The notes under the pieces are model-generated. The model saw only the letters and a list, made by a program, of their open reading frames with translations, was not told where the DNA came from and ran no database searches. Made by a program: the position numbers and the translations under genes. Below, piece after piece: positions 1 to 7,425 of a stretch of DNA of 21,255 nt. The first letter of the stretch is position 1. Each line of letters starts with the position of its first letter. The DNA lies in the NCBI GenBank assembly GCA_945622055.1, contig CALZBV010000012.1:1-21255 (forward strand). Direction: 5' to 3'. Source of the DNA: an uncultured Clostridia bacterium (GTDB lineage: Bacteria > Bacillota > Clostridia > Lachnospirales > Lachnospiraceae).

Positions 1-77
1 GATGCCCATGCATCATAAATTGCAGTAAAAATCCCCTCAGCACTGTCTTCGCAGCGATAAATGTATTTCTGCTCCAT
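1..77 (-). CDS. DUF4130 / TIGR03915-type putative DNA repair protein (N-terminal fragment)
   Basis: The first 25 codons of a gene that runs off the low-coordinate edge of the window. The ATG at 77 is preceded by an AGGGAG ribosome binding site. The visible peptide begins MEQKYIYRCEDSAEGIFTAI and continues YDAWA. This resembles the N-terminus of the DUF4130 family (TIGR03915), whose members are almost always encoded beside the radical SAM protein found just upstream here and are sometimes associated with uracil-DNA glycosylase-like domains. The gap from the radical SAM stop is about 80 bases with no clear terminator, so the two are probably co-transcribed. The function is unproven. The family assignment rests on a short N-terminal match plus gene context. 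Confidence 0.75.
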   Translation of the reverse strand, partial: MEQKYIYRCEDSAEGIFTAIYDAWA

Positions 78-158
78 AGCGTCTCCCTGTCCTTTTTCCA
101 AAAGCCCTTCAGCCGGCTTATATCACTGCCATAGCATCAAACAACCAAAGAAGTATTC

Positions 159-1745
159 TTATCCTGCGGAAGCAAAGTCCGGGAAATCAAACAGGGTCAT
201 TTGACGACCATTTACTGCCTCCATAAGATTCTTCGGGAGCTTTTCGCCTAACATCAGATGCTTCGAAATATAGCTTTCATTCATAGGAATGGTACCGAGC
301 GTAGTACCATTACAGGTAATAAAATACTGTGCCCGCTTAAGAACGACACCAATCTTTTTCAATTCCTCAAAGCCAAGCCTGCCGTGCTTTCTGGCCTCAA
401 CAATCCTTCTCGCAGATTTCGCACCAATTCCCGGAACGCGGAGCAGTAAAAAGTAATCCGCCTGCATAATTTCAACCGGAAAATACTCCAGATGCCGTAC
501 AGCCCAGTCACACTTTGGGTCAAGCACCGGGTTAAAATTTGGATTCTTTTCTGTCAAAAGCTCCCCCGCACGAAATCCGTAATAACGCATCAAAAAATCT
601 GCCTGATAAAGACGATGTTCCCGCAAAAGCTGCGGACCGCCGGAAGGCATCGGAAGTGTCGTATCCTGATTCACGTTCACAAAAGCAGAGTAAAAAACCC
701 GCTTCAGATCAAACTTACGATACAATGCTTCAGCGACAGAAACCAGTTGGAAATCCGTCTCCGGCGTTGCACCAATGATCATCTGCGTACTCTGCCCTGC
801 CGCCGCAAATCCACGACCGGATGGCGCACCAATCTCATTTAGCAGGGACAGGCGTGGCGCACGCACACCATACCCTGAAGACTGCTCCGGCAGCTGAATC
901 CCCTCCCCGACCGTAGTAGTGTCTTTCTTTTTTGTTTCTCGCGCTGAAGCAGACTGCAGTTGTACGGAAGAAACCTCCGTGCTCTGTTCCGTCAGCAACG
1001 GTTCTTTCTTTTTCTCCGGCAGCATCTCCTCATATCCAAAACGCTGTTCCAGACCCGCTCTTTTTGCCGCCTGTGCAGTAAACCAGTATGCGCTTCGGTT
1101 TCCGCCACGGAAGCCAAGCAGTTCACGGCTCTCCGAAATACCGTCCTGGATTTGTCGCATCGGCATCAGAATATTCTTTCTCGTCTTGTTCGGTGCAAGG
1201 GAACGGAGTCCTTCGTTCGTCGGAAGCTCCAGATTCACACTCATACGATCCGCATACCAGCCGGCAAATTCAATCAAAGACGGGTCTGCGCCCGGAATTG
1301 CCTTACAATGGATATACCCTCGAAAATGGTACTCCTCACGCAGCATCCGGAGTGTCTGGCCAATCAGATTCATCGTGTAATCCGGCGTATGAAGAATCCC
1401 GGAGCTTAAAAACAAACCTTCAATATAGTTTCTTTTATAAAATCCCATCGTCAGCTCACAAAGCTCACGCGGTGTAAAGCTCGCACGCGGTACATCATTG
1501 GAAGACCTGTTTATACAATACTTGCAGTCAAAAATACACTCATTGGTAAACAGAACCTTCAACAATGAAATACAGCGTCCATCTGCGGAAAAGGAGTGGC
1601 AAATGCCGGCAGCAATCGAGTTTCCGATTTCTCCCTTTTTTCCCTCTCTCTGCATGCCACTCGAGGTGCATGCTACATCGTACTTTGCAGCGTCCGCCAA
1701 AATCCCAAGCTTTTCCTCCATCGACATAGCTTCTTTTAAAACCAT
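159..1745 (-). CDS. Radical SAM protein, putative DNA modification/repair family (TIGR03916-like)
   Basis: A 528-residue radical SAM enzyme. The cluster motif CIFDCKYC supplies Cys70, Cys74 and Cys77 (CX3CX2C) for the [4Fe-4S]-SAM site. The N-terminal ADAAKYDVACTSSG and SFSADGRCISLLK segments are typical of the family annotated as putative DNA modification/repair radical SAM proteins. A charged, Ser/Thr/Gln-rich linker spans about residues 243-292. A helix-hairpin-helix, LLRVPGIGAKSARRIVEAR (434-452), suggests DNA binding. The C-terminus carries QMTLF (515-519), like a beta-clamp-binding pentapeptide. The start at 1745 has GGAG/AAGGTG upstream; Met7 or Met9 are alternatives. It is the first gene of its operon, with its DUF4130 partner downstream, and it sits behind a promoter overlapped by LexA-like sites. 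The substrate and reaction are unknown. Confidence 0.9.
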   Translation of the reverse strand: MVLKEAMSMEEKLGILADAAKYDVACTSSGMQREGKKGEIGNSIAAGICHSFSADGRCISLLKVLFTNECIFDCKYCINRSSNDVPRASFTPRELCELTMGFYKRNYIEGLFLSSGILHTPDYTMNLIGQTLRMLREEYHFRGYIHCKAIPGADPSLIEFAGWYADRMSVNLELPTNEGLRSLAPNKTRKNILMPMRQIQDGISESRELLGFRGGNRSAYWFTAQAAKRAGLEQRFGYEEMLPEKKKEPLLTEQSTEVSSVQLQSASARETKKKDTTTVGEGIQLPEQSSGYGVRAPRLSLLNEIGAPSGRGFAAAGQSTQMIIGATPETDFQLVSVAEALYRKFDLKRVFYSAFVNVNQDTTLPMPSGGPQLLREHRLYQADFLMRYYGFRAGELLTEKNPNFNPVLDPKCDWAVRHLEYFPVEIMQADYFLLLRVPGIGAKSARRIVEARKHGRLGFEELKKIGVVLKRAQYFITCNGTTLGTIPMNESYISKHLMLGEKLPKNLMEAVNGRQMTLFDFPDFASAG

Positions 1746-1786
1746 CCTGCACCTTCTCCCAATCCTTACTTTCTTCCTGTGTTTCT

Positions 1787-1815
1787 ACTATAACACACAT
1801 TTGTTCGATATGCAA
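1787..1815 (-). promoter_or_regulatory. Promoter of the radical SAM / DUF4130 operon
   Basis: On the minus strand, TTGCAT (1815-1810) and TATAGT (1792-1787) are separated by 17 bases, which fits a sigma-A promoter with a weak -35. The predicted start near 1780 leaves a leader of about 35 bases. No terminator hairpin is visible between the pepF stop at 1843 and this promoter, so some readthrough from the opp-pepF operon is also possible. Confidence 0.6.
1794..1807 (-). promoter_or_regulatory. Putative LexA box 2 (in promoter spacer)
   Basis: Minus-strand CGAACAAATGTGTG compared with the Bacillus/Clostridium SOS box CGAAC-N4-GTTCG matches 8 of 10 specified bases. It lies wholly between the -35 and -10 elements, where a bound repressor would exclude RNA polymerase. 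On its own it is a weak site. Confidence 0.45.
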
Positions 1816-1824
1816 GACTTTATT

Positions 1825-1838
1825 CGAAAATATGTTCG
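1825..1838 (-). promoter_or_regulatory. Putative LexA box 1 (upstream of -35)
   Basis: Minus-strand CGAACATATTTTCG matches CGAAC-N4-GTTCG at 9 of 10 specified bases. It sits just upstream of the -35 and 5 bases past the pepF stop codon. Its centre is 31 bp, about three helical turns, from the centre of box 2, as expected for two repressor dimers on one face of the DNA. Confidence 0.6.
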
Positions 1839-1842
1839 ATTT

Positions 1843-3642
1843 TTATTTCATCAATTCTTCCATCTCATCCAAAAGGGAATCGAAATATGCAAGAGCTTCA
1901 TTTACCGGCTCCGGTGATGCCATATCAACCCCCGCAATCCGAAGCAGATTAATCGGCGAATCCGAACATCCTCCGCACAAAAACTTCTTATAGTTTTCCA
2001 CTGCCGGAGCGCCCTCCTTCAGAATCTTGTTTGCAAGTGCCACTGCGGCAGAAAAACCGGTTGCATACTGATATACATAAAAATTGTAATAGAAGTGCGG
2101 AATCCTAGCCCATTCCATGGCAATCCCCTCATCCACAACCATATCGGTTCCGTAATACTGCTTATTCAGGTCATAATACAGACTGCTGAGCACATCCGGG
2201 GTAAGACTTTCCCCATGTTCCGTCATTTCGTGGGTACGAAGCTCAAATTCCGCAAACATGGTCTGACGATACACGGTTCCGCGGAAGCTTTCCAGAAAAT
2301 GATTCATCAGGTATGCTCTCTGCACCTTATCCGTTGTCTTCTTTAACAAATGATGCATTAAAAGAACCTCGTTACAGGTAGACGCCACCTCTGCCACAAA
2401 AATCACATATTCGGAATCCACATGCGGCTGGGTTTTATTGGAGAGATAAGAATGCATCGCATGTCCCATCTCATGTGCCAGTGTAAATTCATTGTCCAGC
2501 GTCTCATTGTAATTCATAAGAACATACGGATGTACACCATACGCCCCCGCGGAATATGCACCACTACGTTTTCCTTCATTCTCATAGACATCAATCCAAC
2601 GGTTTTCAAAGCCCTCCCGGATTACCGCACGGTAATCCTCACCAAGCGGTGCAAGTGCCTCGTACACCGTTTTCTTTGCTTCTTCAAACGGAATCTTCAC
2701 ATCTGCTTCCTTTACAAGCGGCACATACAAATCATACATATGAAGCTCGGAAAGACCAAGCAGGCGCTTACGAAGTCTAATATAACGGTGCAGCTTATCC
2801 ATATTCCTGTGAACCGTTTCAATCAGGTTATGATATACGGAAACCGGAACATTGTTTCTGTCCACCGCTGCTTCCAGACAGGAGCTGTACCGGCTCGCCT
2901 TTGCCCGAAACCAGCTTGCCTTCGTCTGCGTGCTGTACACTGCGGCAAGTGTATTGCGGTAGCTCTTATACGTCGAATACATTGCCTCAAATGCATCCTT
3001 GCGCACCCTTCTGTCCGCACTTTCCAGAAACGGAACGTAACGTCCGTGTGTCAGACGGACCATTTCGCCATTTTCATCCTTAATCTCCGGGAATACCAAA
3101 TCCGCATTATTAAACAGGGAAAAAATATTTTCCGGTGCTTCTGTCAGTTCTCCGGCAGACGCTAAAAGTGCCTCCATCTCCCGGGACAATGTATGCTCCT
3201 TTCCCCGTAAGATCTCCTTTATGGAATTCGAAAAGACGGAAAGCTCCGGCTTCTGTTCAAAAAAAGAGGCGAGCTTTTCCTCCGGGATTGAGAGAATCTC
3301 CGGTACCAGAAATGCGCTCTTTTCACCAAGCGAAACAAGAAGGGACTGAATCTTCATTACTCTTGCCTGATTCTCGGTATTCGTGGTATCCACATCCGAA
3401 CAACGGGATGCATAACTGTAGGCAAGCCCTGCAATACGTCTCATCTCGTCCTCTAAAACAAGTGCCTGCCGGAAATTGTCTGCACTGTCAGAAAGCTGTC
3501 CGTCAAGCGCCACAAGTGCCTCTGAAAGCTCAGACAGTCTTGCAAGGTCAGCCTCCCAATCTGCCACAGTTGCATACATATCTTCTGTTTTCCACGTATT
3601 CTCAAGCTTCACTTCACTACGCTTTAATAATTCCTTTGCCAT
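1843..3642 (-). CDS. pepF: Oligoendopeptidase F (M3 family zinc peptidase)
   Basis: A 599-residue cytoplasmic zinc metallopeptidase that cleaves imported oligopeptides. The zinc site HEMGH (His390, Glu391, His394) sits in TLAHEMGHAMHSYLS. The third ligand is probably Glu418 in FVAEVASTCNE. Length and the N-terminal helical region fit PepF, and no signal peptide is present. The ATG has a strong GGAGG about 6 bases upstream. It starts 13 bases after the DUF3899-like gene, making it the last gene of the oppABCDF operon. Co-transcription with a peptide importer supports a role in peptide nutrition, as known for opp-linked peptidases in lactic acid bacteria. Peptide length and sequence preference cannot be read from the sequence. 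Confidence 0.95.
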   Translation of the reverse strand: MAKELLKRSEVKLENTWKTEDMYATVADWEADLARLSELSEALVALDGQLSDSADNFRQALVLEDEMRRIAGLAYSYASRCSDVDTTNTENQARVMKIQSLLVSLGEKSAFLVPEILSIPEEKLASFFEQKPELSVFSNSIKEILRGKEHTLSREMEALLASAGELTEAPENIFSLFNNADLVFPEIKDENGEMVRLTHGRYVPFLESADRRVRKDAFEAMYSTYKSYRNTLAAVYSTQTKASWFRAKASRYSSCLEAAVDRNNVPVSVYHNLIETVHRNMDKLHRYIRLRKRLLGLSELHMYDLYVPLVKEADVKIPFEEAKKTVYEALAPLGEDYRAVIREGFENRWIDVYENEGKRSGAYSAGAYGVHPYVLMNYNETLDNEFTLAHEMGHAMHSYLSNKTQPHVDSEYVIFVAEVASTCNEVLLMHHLLKKTTDKVQRAYLMNHFLESFRGTVYRQTMFAEFELRTHEMTEHGESLTPDVLSSLYYDLNKQYYGTDMVVDEGIAMEWARIPHFYYNFYVYQYATGFSAAVALANKILKEGAPAVENYKKFLCGGCSDSPINLLRIAGVDMASPEPVNEALAYFDSLLDEMEELMK

Positions 3643-3655
3643 ATGAAACCTCCAA

Positions 3656-4051
3656 CTAATCCAAATAATAAAAAGTCAAAAACAGCACCGAAAGAGCAAG
3701 CGCATACAGACCGCAAAACAGGAGCTTAGGACTCCAGCTCCGCTCTTTTTTCTGCATTTCTTCGCGATAATTGTAAAAACTCTCATAACGGGTCCTGTCG
3801 ATTCCCGGAATGAATCTGCAAAACACACTTCCAAAAGCAAACCGAAGCATATCATACGTTCCTTTGGATGCCGCAAGACTCAGCAGGCTGAATCCGATAT
3901 AAACTACTGCAGGGACGGAAAAGGCATCCGACAAAAGCCGGAACACCGTCTTTGCATCCTCTGCAGCAAAAATTCCTCTTTGCAGACAGAAAAGGGAGGC
4001 TGTTATAAGAATGATACCTCCGTGAATCAAATAATAGATTCCCTTCTTCAT
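3656..4051 (-). CDS. Small membrane protein, DUF3899-like
   Basis: A 131-residue protein with three likely transmembrane helices: about residues 5-24 (YYLIHGGIILITASLFCLQ), 43-63 (FSVPAVVYIGFSLLSLAAS) and 110-129 (LLFCGLYALALSVLFLTFYY). Between helices 2 and 3 is a basic loop with KGTYDMLRFAFGSVF and a YxSFYNYREEMQKKER stretch, the pattern of DUF3899 proteins of Firmicutes. The ATG follows AGAGGAGG. It sits 18 bases after oppF and 13 before pepF, so it is translated from the opp operon. No biochemical function is known. A role in assembly or regulation of the transporter, or in membrane-linked peptide handling, is guesswork from position. Confidence 0.8.
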   Translation of the reverse strand: MKKGIYYLIHGGIILITASLFCLQRGIFAAEDAKTVFRLLSDAFSVPAVVYIGFSLLSLAASKGTYDMLRFAFGSVFCRFIPGIDRTRYESFYNYREEMQKKERSWSPKLLFCGLYALALSVLFLTFYYLD

Positions 4052-4069
4052 ACAACAGCCTCCTCTGAT

Positions 4070-5266
4070 TTATTTCAATTCTGCCTGATACTTTTTAAAT
4101 TCCGCTTCGTTACAGTGGATAAAATGTCCCGGCTTAATCTCACGCAGGGACGGCTGGTCCACGGAATAATCATGCTCCGCAAGCGGATTGTAGGTGATAC
4201 GTACACGCTGCTTTTCATAAACCGGGTCCGGAAGAGGAATCGCGGAAAGCAGTGACTTTGTGTACGGGTGAAGCGGATTTAAGAACAGCTCATCCGAAGG
4301 TGCCAGTTCTACCAGCTTTCCGAAATACATAACTCCGATACGGTCAGAAAAATACTTAACAACCGAAAGATCATGTGCAATGAACAGAATCGTCAGGCCA
4401 AACTTTTCACGTAAATCGTTCAAAAGGTTGATTACCTGTGCCTGCACCGATACATCAAGTGCCGAAACCGGCTCATCGGCAATAATCAGGTCCGGATTCA
4501 TGATAATTGCACGGGCAATGCCAATACGCTGACGCTGTCCGCCGGAAAACTCATGCGGATATCGTCCCGCATGCTCCGGTACCAGACCAACCAGCTCCAG
4601 CATCTCGTATACCTTTTTATTCAGAACCTCCTTGTCTCTCTCTCCCTGGATAATCAAACCTTCGGAAATAATCTCCCGAACGGTAAGTCTCGGGTCCAAA
4701 GAAGCAATCGGGTCCTGGAAAATCATCTGAATCTGCGTTACCAGACGGGTATGCTTTGCCTTGTAAAGCTCCTTTTTGTACTCCTTCTGAAGCTTTTCCT
4801 TTTCCTCGCCCACTGCCTTTTCAATCAATGCAGTATACCTTTCGTTTAACTCAGCGACACGCTTTTTTGCGTATTCCTTATCGCAATTCTTCTGGTCATT
4901 TTTTGCCGCCTTAATCAGTTCCTTCTTTTCAGCTACAAAAGCGTCCAGCTCTTTTTTGAGCTCTTCCTTATTTCCACCTGCGGCAACCTTTTCCTTAAAC
5001 TCCTTCTTTTTGTCGGCAATTGCCTGCTGATGCGCCAGCACACCTGCACTGATTCGGATTCCCTTAAAGAAAATGTCACCGGAGGTAATGTTGTAAAGCT
5101 TAATGATAGAACGCCCGGTCGTCGTCTTTCCGCATCCGGATTCTCCTACTAACCCGAATACCTCACCCTTTTTAATGTCAAAGCTGACATCATCTACTGC
5201 TTTAAACCCGGAAAAATACTGGCAGAGATGATCTACTTTCAATAAAACCTCATTCTTATTCTCCAT
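4070..5266 (-). CDS. oppF: Oligopeptide ABC transporter ATP-binding protein OppF, with internal insertion
   Basis: One of two ATPases powering the peptide importer. Walker A GESGCGKT (41-48), Q-loop MIFQDP (Gln184), signature SGGQRQR (241-247), Walker B LIIADE (260-265) and H-loop His298 are all intact, so it should hydrolyse ATP. The C-terminal NPLHPYTKSLLSAIPLPDP is the usual oligopeptide-transporter tail. A Lys/Glu-rich, probably coiled-coil insertion at about residues 76-173 separates Walker A from the Q-loop. It raises the length to 398 residues, against about 310-330 usually. The ATG with AGAGGT upstream overlaps the end of oppD by 11 bases, suggesting coupled translation. Whether the cargo is peptides, dipeptides or other oligomers cannot be decided from this subunit. 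Confidence 0.93.
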   Translation of the reverse strand: MENKNEVLLKVDHLCQYFSGFKAVDDVSFDIKKGEVFGLVGESGCGKTTTGRSIIKLYNITSGDIFFKGIRISAGVLAHQQAIADKKKEFKEKVAAGGNKEELKKELDAFVAEKKELIKAAKNDQKNCDKEYAKKRVAELNERYTALIEKAVGEEKEKLQKEYKKELYKAKHTRLVTQIQMIFQDPIASLDPRLTVREIISEGLIIQGERDKEVLNKKVYEMLELVGLVPEHAGRYPHEFSGGQRQRIGIARAIIMNPDLIIADEPVSALDVSVQAQVINLLNDLREKFGLTILFIAHDLSVVKYFSDRIGVMYFGKLVELAPSDELFLNPLHPYTKSLLSAIPLPDPVYEKQRVRITYNPLAEHDYSVDQPSLREIKPGHFIHCNEAEFKKYQAELK

Positions 5267-7424
5267 CTGCTACCTCTTTTCTGCCGTTCTTTGCCTTCAT
5301 GCGTTCAATTCGTGATGTAATGCTCTTTGGCGGCTCCACCTTCGGAGCAGACGGATGCAGAAGCCAGGTTGCGGCATAGTGTGTATCCGTAACCTTAAAC
5401 ATCGGCGGCTGCTTTTCAAAATCAATCTTAAGCGCATATTTGTTTCTCGCCGCAAAAGCATCGCCCACCGGCGGATAAATCATATTTGGCGGCGTACCCG
5501 GAATTGCGTCCAGCTTCTCCGCCGTATCCAGATCCGGCATGGACGAAAGCAGCGCCCAGGTATACGGATGGGCAGCCTCGTAGAAAATCTCTTCTACCGT
5601 TCCGTATTCTACAATCTTTCCCGCATACATAACCGCAACACGGTCTGCCATATTCGCAACTACACCAAGGTCGTGGGTAATGAAAATAACGGAAATATTA
5701 CGTTCCTTTTTGAGCTTATTAATCAGCTCCAGAATCTGTGCCTGAATCGTAACGTCCAGTGCCGTCGTCGGCTCATCACAAATCAAAATATCCGGATTGG
5801 CGGCAAGTGCGATTGCGATAACGATTCGCTGACGCATACCACCGGAAAACTCAAACGGATACTGATTGTATCTCTTTCTCGGCTCCGGGATACCTACCTC
5901 CTCCATCAGCTTAATTGCCTTATTCTTTGCAACGCGCTTTGTCACCTTCTCAACAACTCCGCTCGCGTTTTCCTTAAGATAATCGATTACCGCTACTGTT
6001 TCTGCATCATAATCTCTCTCTTTACGCAAGCGAAGCTTATCCTCATAATGCTCTATCAGACGGTCAAACTGTGCCGCAATCATTGTCTTAATCTGCTCAA
6101 AATCCGTATAGGAGGCCGGCACTACCTGCCAGTCCGGTTCCTTCCCCTTTGCGCGAATACGGTCCCACTTTGCCTTCTGCTTCTTATAACGGGCCTCTTC
6201 CTTTTTGTTCTTGGAAAAGCCTGCAAAATACCGGTCAAGCTCAGACTTTAAGCTGACACCAAATGTATAGGTAAGATTATCCTTTACAATTGCAAGCGGA
6301 TCTACCGTTGCCATAACCTGCTTTACACAGGTCTGATATGCAGTCCTGCACTCAGCCTGATCAAGTGTCTCTCGCGCAAACACCGCCTTGTTCGTTTTCA
6401 GGACTTCAATTGCCTTCTTCTGCTCCTCATAAGAAGCCTCTGCAGTATGCACAAGAGCAGTCTTTGCATCGGAAATAAACTCCAGCATGAAATTATCATC
6501 CAGGTACTTCCGTAAAAATACATTCAGCTTATCTACCGGAAGCTCCGGAAGCGGCTCCTTTGCAAAGGTCAGGTAATACCCCATTGAGAAGAAATTCGGC
6601 TCGGTATAGCCAACCGCTTCCTTAAGAATCGCAAGCATCTCCTTCATGATACGAATCGTGCCCTGATACTCTTTGTTCTTCTTCTCGTCCTTTACCTTTG
6701 CCGGAAGCTCCTTCACCAGCTTTAACAGCTCCTGCTCTTTTTCCTTTACCACATAGGTATGACAGGACTTTTTCGCCATGGAGCATACCTCGCTCACACG
6801 GAAACTAACGTCCTTATCCACCTTCTTTTCCAGCTCAAACACAAGGTTTTCCAGCTCTTCTACTGCCTCACCGGCTGCCTCATGTGCCACATTATATGCC
6901 CTTTCAAGCTCAAGATGCTTATACTCGAATTTATTGAAATTCTTGCACTGTGCTGTAATTGCTTCTGCGGATTTGTTACCGGAATGGGAAGCAATCATAT
7001 ACCGGTTCAGCTTTTTCAGATAACCGTTAAAATTCGCACGGCTCTCCTTCTGACGAACCTTTCCCTTTAAAATCATGGCCTCTGTCAGCTGACGTCCGAT
7101 TTTTACAATCGGGTTTAAGCTTGACATCGGGTCCTGGAAAATCATTGCTATCTTGTCACCACGGATTTTGTGGAATTCATCTTCACTGATTTTTAACAGG
7201 TCTTTACCATCATAAATGATTTCGCCACCCTCGATGATGGAATTTCCCGCAAGAATTCCGAGGATTGCCTTTGATGTAACCGACTTACCGGAACCGGATT
7301 CGCCAACGATTGCAAGCGTCTCACCCTTCATGAGGTCGAAATTGATTTTTCTGACTGCCTGAACCTTTCCGTTTGAGGTGCGGAAGGAAATAACCAGGTC
7401 TTTTACTTCCAGTTTCTTTTCCAT
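5256..7424 (-). CDS. oppD: Oligopeptide ABC transporter ATP-binding protein OppD, with about 370-residue insertion
   Basis: The partner ATPase of OppF. Walker A GESGSGKS (41-48), Q-loop IFQDPMSSLNP (Gln97), signature FSGGMRQR (526-533), Walker B ILICDE (546-551) and H-loop His584 are intact. The protein is 722 residues, about twice the usual OppD. The extra sequence lies between the Q-loop and signature motif, roughly residues 122-497, and is rich in Lys and Glu with heptad-like stretches, so probably helical. The tail has HPYTWALLSSMPDL and IPGTPPNM, but the cysteines common in this family's C-terminal motif are missing (GDAFAARNKYAL here). The start has GGAGG and lies 1 base past the oppC stop. 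An undisrupted frame with all catalytic motifs argues that the insertion is functional. Confidence 0.93.
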   Translation of the reverse strand: MEKKLEVKDLVISFRTSNGKVQAVRKINFDLMKGETLAIVGESGSGKSVTSKAILGILAGNSIIEGGEIIYDGKDLLKISEDEFHKIRGDKIAMIFQDPMSSLNPIVKIGRQLTEAMILKGKVRQKESRANFNGYLKKLNRYMIASHSGNKSAEAITAQCKNFNKFEYKHLELERAYNVAHEAAGEAVEELENLVFELEKKVDKDVSFRVSEVCSMAKKSCHTYVVKEKEQELLKLVKELPAKVKDEKKNKEYQGTIRIMKEMLAILKEAVGYTEPNFFSMGYYLTFAKEPLPELPVDKLNVFLRKYLDDNFMLEFISDAKTALVHTAEASYEEQKKAIEVLKTNKAVFARETLDQAECRTAYQTCVKQVMATVDPLAIVKDNLTYTFGVSLKSELDRYFAGFSKNKKEEARYKKQKAKWDRIRAKGKEPDWQVVPASYTDFEQIKTMIAAQFDRLIEHYEDKLRLRKERDYDAETVAVIDYLKENASGVVEKVTKRVAKNKAIKLMEEVGIPEPRKRYNQYPFEFSGGMRQRIVIAIALAANPDILICDEPTTALDVTIQAQILELINKLKKERNISVIFITHDLGVVANMADRVAVMYAGKIVEYGTVEEIFYEAAHPYTWALLSSMPDLDTAEKLDAIPGTPPNMIYPPVGDAFAARNKYALKIDFEKQPPMFKVTDTHYAATWLLHPSAPKVEPPKSITSRIERMKAKNGRKEVADGE

Positions 7425-7425
7425 G

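Noticed and set aside
83..158. AAGCC/GGCTT hairpin between the radical SAM gene and its partner
   Set aside because: The stem is only five base pairs and no T-tract follows, so it is not a credible terminator.
2847..2858. Another LexA-like sequence, GAAC-ATTG-TTTC
   Set aside because: It lies in the middle of pepF, away from any promoter, and shows that single imperfect matches occur by chance. Only the paired sites at the radical SAM promoter were kept.
2422..3165. 247-codon plus-strand frame opposite pepF
   Set aside because: Overlaps the zinc-site coding region on the other strand; no family features.
5355..6251. 298-codon plus-strand frame opposite oppD
   Set aside because: Antisense to the oppD signature and Walker B region and insertion, with Arg/Leu/Cys-rich nonsense composition and no supporting signals.
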